From NCBI GenBank assembly GCA_021788625.1, contig JAJYKL010000005.1, positions 28,232 through 89,993 on the forward strand: a DNA stretch of 61,762 nt. Direction: 5' to 3'. This DNA is from Chloroflexota bacterium (GTDB lineage Bacteria; Chloroflexota; Anaerolineae; J036; Brachytrichaceae). The position numbers and the translations under genes were made by a program. Of this stretch, positions 26,465 through 34,149 are shown piece after piece. How positions within the stretch are numbered: position 1 is the first letter of the stretch; every line of letters begins with the position of its first letter. Below the pieces are notes generated by a model, which worked only from the letters and a program-made list of their open reading frames with translations, had not been told where the DNA came from and did no database searches.

Positions 26465-27626
26465 AAACCCATCCTTCCCGGCTGGTGTGCGGCACCGGAT
26501 CGACGCCAAAATACAAATCGTTCGCGAAGTTTTCAAAGTCGACCAGCGGGAACCCATATAGTTGCGCGACCTGTTGCATCCGATCGTAGAAAACCTGCTG
26601 GGCTGTCCAGGATACTCCCGTAGCTTCCATATACGCCGTTTTGATTGGTCGTCCCAGTATCAGAGGTTGTGCACCCATGTCATGCAAAATGCGCAACACG
26701 ATGTTGAAGTCCACCCACTCTTCGGAATTAAGCATTGCGTTCAGGTATCCTTGGTCTGCGCTGCCAGCAGGTCTGGGCTTCCACTTTGCATTGAAGTTCT
26801 TCCGCCAGATGTTGTCGTCGAATCCATAGGGGTTGTTATTGGAGTACGGTATCTGTTCACGGCGGGCCCTGGCCGCCACAGCCTGCCAGTTGATTTTGGC
26901 CGCCTTGCGATTGACAACGGGATTTAATCGCTTTTGCGACTGGATGTACGTGACAGTACGGAAATGATCCTGCAGCTCCAGGATGAAAGTTTGCAGCTTG
27001 CCCAAAGGCCATACAGCGTAGTAAAGCATTCCGCTCAGTGGCTGGCTACTGGCCAGGTTCTGCAGGGCGAAACGCAGAATGGGGTCCTTATCCAGCGTTT
27101 TGGGGTACTGCAACATGCGCAGCGCGGCGAGCCTCTTGGTATCGAAGCTCAGTTGATCGCTGAACGCGAGTTCGTTGGCATGCAGGCGCGAGAACATGTT
27201 GGCATAGGCAGTGGGATTGGCCATGCGGATCAAAAGGCTGGACGGGGCATACGAAAGCACCACCTTTTTCCCACGCAGTTCTGGCCCCAGTGCAGCAATC
27301 TGCTGTGCGATGATCAGGAAAGGCAAGCCTCCTTTCGAAACCTCGAAGGTCTCGAAACCTGTTGGGTAGGTCTGGAAGAACCGGGAAGCCTGATACGGCG
27401 AAGGCTGTGACAGTACCTCTGACGCACCGTAGATAGGCAGTAAGTCCGGCTGGCGCAGCGCTGCCTGTTGCAAGGCGCTCCCGGTGATGTTCAGAGGCGC
27501 ATGCATGGGAGCCAGTGCATGGACATAGCGGTCTTCGACCGATTGAGCATACAGAATCCCTCCACCCAGACCGGAAACCAGTATGACACACGCTACCAGG
27601 GCCGCGATAAGGTGCTGGACCTTCAC
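26337..27626 (-). CDS. dltD: DltD-like D-alanyl transfer protein with C-terminal extension
   Basis: 429 residues: N-terminal membrane anchor (LIAALVACVILVSGLGGGILY), then the SGNH-like extracytoplasmic domain with YGASE (nucleophile Ser69) and late DPVPHTSREGWVYVD (Asp/His). It takes part in the last step, putting D-alanine on teichoic acid. The core normally ends soon after YYHGHLG, near residue 401. Here it runs on for ~28 residues through the dltX reading region (TSSRSINRTG...), so the original stop may have been lost. It overlaps dltC by 4 nt. Confidence 0.88.
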   Translation of the reverse strand: MKVQHLIAALVACVILVSGLGGGILYAQSVEDRYVHALAPMHAPLNITGSALQQAALRQPDLLPIYGASEVLSQPSPYQASRFFQTYPTGFETFEVSKGGLPFLIIAQQIAALGPELRGKKVVLSYAPSSLLIRMANPTAYANMFSRLHANELAFSDQLSFDTKRLAALRMLQYPKTLDKDPILRFALQNLASSQPLSGMLYYAVWPLGKLQTFILELQDHFRTVTYIQSQKRLNPVVNRKAAKINWQAVAARARREQIPYSNNNPYGFDDNIWRKNFNAKWKPRPAGSADQGYLNAMLNSEEWVDFNIVLRILHDMGAQPLILGRPIKTAYMEATGVSWTAQQVFYDRMQQVAQLYGFPLVDFENFANDLYFGVDPVPHTSREGWVYVDQVLDEYYHGHLGTSSRSINRTGAMLSGHFAGAHRDVRPG

Positions 27627-27877
27627 GCCTTAATCCGTTCCTCTGCGTAGGCGATGATCTGGCGAGGGGTCGACCACAGGTCGCGCTCAACCTCCGAAGG
27701 TGCGATCTCGATCCCCAACGTGTCCGACAGGCCGATTATCAACTCGGCAACCCCCAACGAGTCCAGCAAGCCGGTATCGAAGAGCGGCAGGTCCAGATTG
27801 CGACGCACTTCATCAGTGCCCGTGATCCGTACAAGAACGTCCAAAACTTTTGAAGCGGTAGTTGAGGTTACACTCAC
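27623..27877 (-). CDS. dltC: D-alanyl carrier protein DltC
   Basis: 84 residues of four-helix carrier-protein type. The 4'-phosphopantetheine serine is Ser40 in LLDSLGVAEL. The GTG start has GGAG 7 nt upstream. It is first in the operon here, unlike the usual dltX-A-B-C-D order, but overlaps dltD by 4 nt as in the known operon. A 10-bp inverted repeat (27868-27877 and 27929-27938) surrounds the start region and could be an operator. Confidence 0.9.
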   Translation of the reverse strand: MSVTSTTASKVLDVLVRITGTDEVRRNLDLPLFDTGLLDSLGVAELIIGLSDTLGIEIAPSEVERDLWSTPRQIIAYAEERIKA

Positions 27878-28021
27878 TTATACACTCCATACCCAGGGTC
27901 AAGTGACAACACACCGGCATCATACGCTGTGAGTGTAAAAAATAAGTTACTCGCGTGTAAAGGAAAAGTCAAAGTTTGTTCCTTTACGGCGGCTTGAAGT
28001 GAATAGCACCGTTCCCAGCAG

Positions 28022-28400
28022 TCATGGTGAGCGCTCATGGTGAGCCAGTCGTCCTTCGACAAGCTCAGGATGTACCCTTCGACAAGCTCAGGATGATCAT
28101 GGTGAGCGCTCATGGTGAGCCAGTCGAACCATCCTTCGACAAGCTCAGGATGACCAAGGTGAGCCTGTCGCCCATCGACCTGCTCAGGATGTACCCTTCG
28201 ACAAGCTCAGGATGACCAAGGTGAGCCTGTCGCCCATCGACCTGCTCAGGATGATCCTTCGACAAGCTCAGGATGATCATGGTGAGCGCTCATGGTGAGC
28301 CAGTCGTCCTTCGACAAGCTCAGGATGTACCCTTCGACAAGCTCAGGATGATCATGGTGAGCCAGTCGTCCTTCGACAAGCTCAGGATGATCCTTCGGCC
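28022..28400. repeat. Tandem array of CTTCGACAAGCTCAGGATG units
   Basis: About eight exact copies of the 19-mer CTTCGACAAGCTCAGGATG start at 28054, 28077, 28134, 28196, 28257, 28309, 28332 and 28371, plus two variant copies (CATCGACCTGCTCAGGATG) and a final decayed one near 28395. Longer units also containing GGTGAGCGCTCATGGTGAGCC repeat at 28022-28095 and 28277-28350, a sign of segmental duplication. Translations give meaningless FDKLRM/HPELVEG peptides. This short palindrome-rich repeat type is widespread in bacterial genomes and of unknown function. Confidence 0.9.
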
Positions 28401-28446
28401 AGCTCAGAAAAAATGCCCAATACGTGGCGTTCAATAGCAAGCCGCG

Positions 28447-28560
28447 CTATGCAGAACCATCCAGCCCACGTATGAGGTGAGCCATCTCATGACACAGTGC
28501 AATGCATGCCTGCCCGTGTATCGCAACCCATCCGATTTCGGGAATGGCCACCTGGTGAGG
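28447..28560 (-). pseudogene. Remnant with HExxH zinc-peptidase motif
   Basis: An open stretch of 37 codons between two stops, with no start codon, reads PHQVAIPEIGWVAIHG then QACIALCHEMAHLIRGLDGSA. CHEMAHLI has the HExxH zinc-peptidase signature with the flanking hydrophobics expected of a helix. It looks like a decayed fragment of a metallopeptidase gene next to the repeat array. It could be chance. Confidence 0.3.
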
Positions 28561-28581
28561 TCATCGTCCCAGGCAGAGCCA

Positions 28582-28618
28582 GTTAGAAGCTTAGCGCGTA
28601 CAGCGTTCAGCTTCTAAC
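28582..28618 (-). terminator. Hairpin downstream of the radical SAM gene
   Basis: GTTAGAAGCT (28582-28591) pairs perfectly with AGCTTCTAAC (28609-28618) around a 17-nt loop. It lies 30 nt past the radical SAM stop on the minus strand but lacks a U tract, so it is only terminator-like. Confidence 0.45.
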
Positions 28619-28647
28619 GTTTGGCAATCGATATGGGCGAGTCTGGT

Positions 28648-30135
28648 TTAGCCGACGTGTAACTCGACGACCTGGCGGAAATGGAACCCCGAAATGGCCA
28701 GCGTTATAGCCAACGGGAACAGTCGGGGGCGCCGGAACAGGGTCCAGAAGAAGAGTCGCCAGTAATGCATGCGCTCAGCGCTGCGGATGCCCAACCGGCC
28801 GATGGACCGGGCCACAGCCAGGAAGTACTGCGGCTCCAGGTGGATTCTGAACCGGGCCGGCTGGTATTCGCGGAGGAACGTCAGGACGCGTTCGTAGTAG
28901 AACGGAGGTGCGTAGATGTGGTCCAGAATGGTGCGATAGCCTTCCCGCAATGTATCCAGCCCCATCTTGGGGATGATGTTCGTCGAGCCGTCCACGTTAT
29001 CACCCGATAGCCCCTCCATCCCCTCCACCACGCGGCCCTCTCCTTTCAGGCGCTCATACAGGCGCGTTCCTGGTGGTGCCTGCAACAGGCCGACCATGGC
29101 TGTAACGATACCGCTGCGCTGGATAAAATCGATTTGTTGCTGGAAGATCGAAGGGGTGTCACTATCAAAGCCGACAATGAACCCGCCCTGCACCTGCAGG
29201 CCAGCGCGCTGGAGTCGCTTGACGCTCTCCATCAGGTCACGACCTTTATTTTGAGTCTTGTTGCACTCGACCAGGCTTTCCTCATTTGGTGTTTCGATGC
29301 CGACAAAGACGGTATCGAATCCCGCCTGCGTCATGAGGCTCATTAACTCCGGGTCATCGGCCAGGTTAATCGATACCTCGGTGTTGAACGCCATGCCGAC
29401 CTTTCCCTTGCGCCATTTGATCAGCGCCGGCAGCACCTCGGTCTTGATGTACTTCTTGTTGCCAATAAAGTTGTCGTCTACGAAGAAAACACTCCGCCGC
29501 CAACCCAGCGCATAGAGTTTATCCAGCTCGGCGACGATCTGCGTGGCCTCTTTGACACGCGGGCGGTGGCCCAACAGCGCTGTTACATTGCAGAAGTCGC
29601 AGTTGAAGGGGCAGCCACGGGAGAGCTGGATACTGACCGTCTCATATTGCTTCAGACTCGCCAGGTGCCAGAGCGGGGCCGGCGTTTGCCGGATGTCTGG
29701 GTACGCGGAAGTGCGGTAGATGTGCTGGAGCTTGCCGGTAGCCAGATCGGCCAGGAATGGTGGGAGGGTCAACTCGGCCTCATTAAGCACGAAGTAATCC
29801 ACATCGGGGAACTGGTCCTGTTCCATGGTGAAGAGTGGTCCGCCGGCAACCACCTTCAGGCCGGCCTCCTTGCAGCGGGTGATCAACGCACGCGCCGAGT
29901 CGCGCTGCACAACCATGGCGCTGATAAAGGCATAATCAGCCCACGCCAGGTCTGCTGCGGTCAGGCTGGCGACGTTCACGTCGACCAGTCGCTTTTCCCA
30001 CTCGGCAGGTAGTAGTGCGGCTACCGTGAGAAGACCCAACGGTGGTGCGCCCGCCTTCTTGCGGATGAATCGGAGTGCGTGTTTAAAGCTCCAAAAGGTG
30101 TCTGGGAACTCGGGATAAAGAAGCAGGATTTTCAT
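28648..30135 (-). CDS. B12-binding-domain radical SAM protein (DUF4070 type)
   Basis: 495 residues. N-terminal cobalamin-binding-like domain (KILLLYPEFP; APPLGLLTVAALLP) to ~150, then radical SAM core with CPFNCDFC (Cys175, Cys179, Cys182) binding the [4Fe-4S] cluster, then a C-terminal region (IYAPPFYYERVLTFLREY) like DUF4070. Class B radical SAM enzymes methylate unactivated carbons or build tetrapyrrole or hopanoid parts. The substrate is unknown. A UroD-family gene lies just upstream on the same strand (48 nt), which might hint at corrinoid or tetrapyrrole chemistry. Confidence 0.85.
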   Translation of the reverse strand: MKILLLYPEFPDTFWSFKHALRFIRKKAGAPPLGLLTVAALLPAEWEKRLVDVNVASLTAADLAWADYAFISAMVVQRDSARALITRCKEAGLKVVAGGPLFTMEQDQFPDVDYFVLNEAELTLPPFLADLATGKLQHIYRTSAYPDIRQTPAPLWHLASLKQYETVSIQLSRGCPFNCDFCNVTALLGHRPRVKEATQIVAELDKLYALGWRRSVFFVDDNFIGNKKYIKTEVLPALIKWRKGKVGMAFNTEVSINLADDPELMSLMTQAGFDTVFVGIETPNEESLVECNKTQNKGRDLMESVKRLQRAGLQVQGGFIVGFDSDTPSIFQQQIDFIQRSGIVTAMVGLLQAPPGTRLYERLKGEGRVVEGMEGLSGDNVDGSTNIIPKMGLDTLREGYRTILDHIYAPPFYYERVLTFLREYQPARFRIHLEPQYFLAVARSIGRLGIRSAERMHYWRLFFWTLFRRPRLFPLAITLAISGFHFRQVVELHVG

Positions 30136-30183
30136 AAGTTACATTACCATCCGCGGAAGGAGATCCGGTTTATGTGGTGTATT

Positions 30184-31284
30184 CTACGCTGCGTTGGCCT
30201 CGTCCACCATAGCCAGATAGTTGGCCACCGGAACGTAACTGGGAATGGAATTGCCTGAACCGATGGCATAGCGCCCGCGCGCGCCGCATGTCTCAATCAG
30301 GAAGCGCGTGTGCCGGCGCACGTCTTCAGGGGTGCCCGCTGCCAGAATGTTCAGGTCTATGCCACCCAGTACGGCAATGGCACCATCACGGCGCCCGCCA
30401 TAAAGGGCTTGAAAATCCTGAACGGGGATGATGGCGTCTTCGTACGAATGCTTGCCATCGATGCCCACGCCCTCAATCAAGTCGGGCAGAATGGTGGTCA
30501 GGTTGCCACACGAATGTAAGAAGTAGGGCAGCCCCTTGGCATGGGTCATCTGGGCAAACCGCTTGTGCCAGGGCAGCACATGGGCGCGCAGTGCGTCGGG
30601 GTGCACTAACGTTCCAGTGCGGAAGCCCATGTCATCGCCAGGGAAGATCGCCACCAGGTGGTCCAGATCCAGCAGTTGGGCATAGAAGCGGGTCAGTAAT
30701 TCACCCAGGGTGTCGGTGACGGCCTGCACCAGATCAGGTGCATCATAGAGCGCCAGGGATAGACCTTCCAGCGACATGATGAAGGAGAGGTGCTCAAACA
30801 CGCCGGCCGCGTGGCAACTGATCAACCCCATGCCGTCGGGCAGATGGTTATTGATATATTCGAACGGATAGAAGTCGAAGTCCTCGACGCGTGGCCACGT
30901 GTACTTCTCGAAATCCTCCCAGCTCATAATGGCGCCGTGGTGTTCATCGGCCCAGGCACGCTGCTTGGGAGAGCCAGGCACGGGATCCGGCGCGATGAAC
31001 TGCTGCTCCAAGAAGGGTAGCCCGAGCTCGAAGCGCACAAAATCGTAGCCCAGGTGGTACCAGAAGGCGATGAAATTATCCAATGCAGCCCGCTGAGAGT
31101 CGCGGCTGGGTCCTTGAACCACCCACTCGCGTCCCAGCATCTCGGTTACGATGGGCTTCATTACCACGTCGTCCACCAGGTACTCAACCAGGGGTACGCG
31201 TGAACTGTGCGAGCGACCCATCAGGATATCCACAAACTCGGTAGCGTCAGGCTGCGGTGTCACAATCGGTAAATGCCTCAACAT
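30184..31284 (-). CDS. Uroporphyrinogen decarboxylase-family (URO-D/MtaA-like) protein
   Basis: 366 residues with the TIM-barrel pattern of the URO-D fold: early GRSHSSRVPLVEYL, central GLISCHAAGVFEHLSFIMS, FLHSCGNLTTILPDLIEGVGID and C-terminal RYAIGSGNSIPSYVPVANYLAM. HSCGN and the late GSGNSIP sit where MtaA/CmuA-type methyltransferases place their zinc ligands and binding residues. The true HemE substrate residues are not obvious, so methyl transfer from a corrinoid protein is as likely as uroporphyrinogen decarboxylation. TACAAT at -20 and GGAG upstream of the ATG support the start. Confidence 0.8.
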   Translation of the reverse strand: MLRHLPIVTPQPDATEFVDILMGRSHSSRVPLVEYLVDDVVMKPIVTEMLGREWVVQGPSRDSQRAALDNFIAFWYHLGYDFVRFELGLPFLEQQFIAPDPVPGSPKQRAWADEHHGAIMSWEDFEKYTWPRVEDFDFYPFEYINNHLPDGMGLISCHAAGVFEHLSFIMSLEGLSLALYDAPDLVQAVTDTLGELLTRFYAQLLDLDHLVAIFPGDDMGFRTGTLVHPDALRAHVLPWHKRFAQMTHAKGLPYFLHSCGNLTTILPDLIEGVGIDGKHSYEDAIIPVQDFQALYGGRRDGAIAVLGGIDLNILAAGTPEDVRRHTRFLIETCGARGRYAIGSGNSIPSYVPVANYLAMVDEANAA

Positions 31285-31403
31285 GCTTGGTGCTCCAACC
31301 TCGGATTGTAGATCACAGTCGGGTTTACAACGCCTTGCAGCCGGGGAGCGCGGACCACGCGCCCGGCCGGTGAGGTTCTGCGGATCGTGGTGGTCCAGAT
31401 CTT

Positions 31404-32162
31404 TTAACGTTGAGAGAGATGGGAGGCGGCTGCTGAATCCATCATCCAGCTCAGGTCGCCCGGAGCGGGCTGGACGATCTGAGCAGGCAACACGTCAGGC
31501 TGGTATGGGCCGTGCAGCACCTGCTGCACGATGTCGGCTTTGCCGGCCCCGCTGACCAGGAATAGGACGTGCCGTGCAGCGTTCAACAGGTGCGGCGTGA
31601 AGGTAATCCGCCACATCAAGACCTGCGGCACATAGTGCGCCACCACCAGCCGTCCGGGTGGCAGGTTTTTCAATGTGCCGGGGAAAAGCGAAGCCGTGTG
31701 CCCATTCTCACCCAAACCGAGCAGGATCACGTCAAAAGCCGGTGTGCCTGCCATCTGGGCAGCCGAGGCCGGTGCATCCCGGCCTACAACGTGCATGATC
31801 TCCAACTCGTATTCGCTGGCCGCGTCGGAAGCTGTACGCTCCACCGGTGTGGGGTGCACGTTGCCTGGTGGAATGGGTACGCGACGGATCAACTCGGTAT
31901 CGGCCATGTTGAAATTCAGCTCGGGGCTATCTTTCGCCACATACCGCTCATCGCTCCACCACAGGTGAATGTGTGGCCAGTCATAGAGGGAAGCGAACTC
32001 CGCATCTGCCATCAGGCGGAACAACGTGCGAGGGGTATTCCCTCCACTGAGTGCCACGTGTGCCGCGCCGCGCGTCTCAATGGCCGCGCGGCATAGAGCG
32101 AGCAAGCGCTGCGCCACCTCATGCATCAAGGTGTCGCTATCAGGTGAGATGGAAAGATTCAT
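31404..32162 (-). CDS. pgl: 6-phosphogluconolactonase
   Basis: 252 residues from the ATG at 32162, 10 nt after the zwf stop; the open frame back to 32270 lies inside zwf and is rejected. Motifs: HVALSGGNTPRTLFRLM, WPHIHLWWSDERYVAKDSPELNF, FDVILLGLGENGHTASLFPG (all DevB-type family signatures). It hydrolyses 6-phosphogluconolactone made by Zwf. It is the last gene of the zwf-pgl transcript. Confidence 0.95.
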   Translation of the reverse strand: MNLSISPDSDTLMHEVAQRLLALCRAAIETRGAAHVALSGGNTPRTLFRLMADAEFASLYDWPHIHLWWSDERYVAKDSPELNFNMADTELIRRVPIPPGNVHPTPVERTASDAASEYELEIMHVVGRDAPASAAQMAGTPAFDVILLGLGENGHTASLFPGTLKNLPPGRLVVAHYVPQVLMWRITFTPHLLNAARHVLFLVSGAGKADIVQQVLHGPYQPDVLPAQIVQPAPGDLSWMMDSAAASHLSQR

Positions 32163-32172
32163 AGTTCGAACT

Positions 32173-33675
32173 TTAAAATATCCGCCATCGCCGGCCATCT
32201 TGCTGAATGAAATCATCAGCTTGCTTGGGACCCCAGGTACCGGCGCGATACAGCTCGATGAATGAACCACTGCCGCCCTCCCAGGCCTGCAGCACCGGCG
32301 TGATCAGCGACCAGGCCGTCTCCACTTCGTCGCTGCGGGTGAAGAGTGTGGAATCGCCCAGCAAGCAATCCAGCAGCAACCGTTCGTATGCATCTGGCGC
32401 GGGGCTGTTGAATGCCTCGCCATACTTGAAATCCATGATCACTGGCCGAATTTTCTCACCGCTGCCCGGTACCTTCGAGCCGAACTTTAGCGAGATGCCT
32501 TCGTCCGGCTGGATGTTCAGTGCCAGGGTGTTCGGCTCGATATGTTGTGCCGCGACGTCGCTGAATAGTAAGAGGGGCGGCATTTTGAACTGGATGGCGA
32601 TCTCGGAGACGCGCTTGGGCATCCGCTTGCCACTGCGAACATAAAACGGAACACCTGCCCAACGCCAGTTGTCGATAAATAACTTCATGGCCAGGTAGGT
32701 TTCCGTCTGTGAGTCTGCTGGCACGCCCTGCTCCTGTGTATAACCCGGTGCCAGTTGCTGGCCCATCTTGCCAGGTCCGTACTGTCCACGTACTGTGCCG
32801 TCGCCATGAGCGTGATCGACATGCAGCGCCTTCAGCACTTTCACCTTCTCATTACGCACCGCGTCAGCCGTGAACTCGACGGGCGGCTCCATGCCGGTCA
32901 GCGCCACCAGTTGCAGTACGTGATTCTGGATCATGTCGCGAATGACGCCGGCATGATCATAGTACGAACCGCGGTTCTCCACGCCGATGCTCTCAGCCAC
33001 GGTGACCTGTACGCTATCCACATAACGCCGGTTCCAGATGGGTTCAAAGATGCCGTTCGAGAAGCGAAAGACCAGGATATTCTGCACCGTTTCCTTGCCC
33101 AGGTAGTGGTCGATGCGGTAGATTTGGTCCTCCTGGAAGTACTGGTGCATGTGCGCATTCAGTTCGCGCGCCGAGTCCAGATCATGACCAAACGGTTTCT
33201 CCACGATGATGCGCGACCACTGGCCAGGACACTCTTTGCATAGCAGACTGTGCCCGATCTGCTCGACGATGATGGGATAGATGTCAGGTGGGGTAGCCAG
33301 GTAATACAGCCGGTTCCCATGGGTACCGTGCTGTTCGTCTATCTGCAGCAAAGTCCGATGCAGAGCCTCGTAATCTTCCTCTTTGCCGTAGTCGCCTACA
33401 CAGTAGTGCAGGCATTGAGCGAATTCGCCCCATGCCTGGTCGTTGATGGGCGTGGCATGCGAGAACTCTTGCACCGCATCATGCATCTCCTGGCGGAACA
33501 CTTCGTCAGTCTTCGATGTGCGTGCGAATCCCACCACGGCAAAAGCCTGGGGCAAGAAGCCATTACAAACCAGGTTGTAGAGAGCTGGGATCAGCTTGCG
33601 GCTGGTCAGGTCACCGGATGCACCGAAGATAACCATGACACACGGGTCAGTCAGGTGCTGAGTGTCTCGTTTCAT
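32173..33675 (-). CDS. zwf: Glucose-6-phosphate 1-dehydrogenase
   Basis: 500 residues. IFGASGDLTSRKL at the N-terminus is the NADP-binding turn; EKPFGHD and RIDHYLGKE are the substrate-binding and catalytic signatures. It oxidises glucose 6-phosphate to 6-phosphogluconolactone with NADP+ reduction. AGGGGG lies upstream of the ATG. It leads the zwf-pgl pair and follows the tal-pgi gene by 474 nt on the same strand, but its own promoter-like elements suggest separate transcription. No 6-phosphogluconate dehydrogenase (gnd) is in the window. Confidence 0.97.
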   Translation of the reverse strand: MKRDTQHLTDPCVMVIFGASGDLTSRKLIPALYNLVCNGFLPQAFAVVGFARTSKTDEVFRQEMHDAVQEFSHATPINDQAWGEFAQCLHYCVGDYGKEEDYEALHRTLLQIDEQHGTHGNRLYYLATPPDIYPIIVEQIGHSLLCKECPGQWSRIIVEKPFGHDLDSARELNAHMHQYFQEDQIYRIDHYLGKETVQNILVFRFSNGIFEPIWNRRYVDSVQVTVAESIGVENRGSYYDHAGVIRDMIQNHVLQLVALTGMEPPVEFTADAVRNEKVKVLKALHVDHAHGDGTVRGQYGPGKMGQQLAPGYTQEQGVPADSQTETYLAMKLFIDNWRWAGVPFYVRSGKRMPKRVSEIAIQFKMPPLLLFSDVAAQHIEPNTLALNIQPDEGISLKFGSKVPGSGEKIRPVIMDFKYGEAFNSPAPDAYERLLLDCLLGDSTLFTRSDEVETAWSLITPVLQAWEGGSGSFIELYRAGTWGPKQADDFIQQDGRRWRIF

Positions 33676-33695
33676 AATTCGTCCCCCTGATAAAG

Positions 33696-33725
33696 TTTAC
33701 AGATATCTGATTGCTGTGAGGTCAA
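33696..33725 (-). promoter_or_regulatory. Candidate zwf promoter
   Basis: On the minus strand TTGACC (33725-33720), an 18-nt gap and TGTAAA (33701-33696). Both boxes are imperfect (5 and 4 of 6). It would start transcription ~15 nt before the zwf ATG. Confidence 0.35.
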
Positions 33726-34079
33726 TGGCGGTAACGGGATTGATGATTGCTTTGCGTGGCGATCTGTTATTTGTAAAGCTCGACATCGATCCGGGTAGCG
33801 AAAGGCTCCTCCCGATATATAAAGATACGCTGGTTCAGCGCCTGCAACGGCTTTAACGTATTGTGCTGCCGCCATCTGCCGTAAGGCGCCCTCAGGTGTG
33901 AGCGCGTCCATCCGCTCCTCGACTATGGAGACGCTCTGTATGCCATTCGTCTTGTTCTGGTGCACCAGCCTGGAGCTATGGTACCTGGCCGAAACGCCAG
34001 GCTTATCCATGCGCCAGTTGTTACTCGGCTGATCCTTCAGCCATAGCTCGCTAATGCTCATTGCCTGCCTGAAATGCAA

Positions 34080-34100
34080 CCGGCTTCGTCATGAAGCCGG
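34080..34100 (-). terminator. Hairpin after tal-pgi
   Basis: CCGGCTTC (34080-34087) and GAAGCCGG (34093-34100) form a perfect 8-bp stem with a 5-nt loop, 50 nt past the tal-pgi stop. Only a weak T-rich tract follows on the minus strand. Confidence 0.5.
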
Positions 34101-34149
34101 CTGCGATGTATGCTGGTTGTGAACCCCCTGACCGCCTGAGGCAAGTTTC

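Larger units (their letters stand above)
27878..28647. other. Gene-poor, repeat-rich region between dlt operon and radical SAM gene
   Basis: 770 nt without an intact gene. It contains the dlt upstream region with the inverted repeat TTACACTCAC/GTGAGTGTAA, the TTCGACAAGCTCAGG tandem array, a broken HExxH-containing peptide and a 10-bp hairpin. Confidence 0.7.
33676..34149. other. 474-nt region between tal-pgi and zwf
   Basis: Contains a hairpin near the tal-pgi 3' end and a candidate zwf promoter. A 135-codon open frame (33672-34079, minus) overlaps the zwf ATG by 4 nt, but it has no recognisable domain and looks non-coding. Confidence 0.6.

Noticed and set aside
28024-28440. Possible CRISPR or small ORFs in the repeat array
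   Set aside because: Spacing between units is irregular, spacers are themselves repeats, and the peptides (FDKLRM, HPELVEG) are the known translation of this repeat.
33672-34079. 135-codon minus-strand frame overlapping the zwf ATG by 4 nt
   Set aside because: The overlap imitates coupling, but the translation has no recognisable domain and the region has its own promoter-like boxes for zwf.
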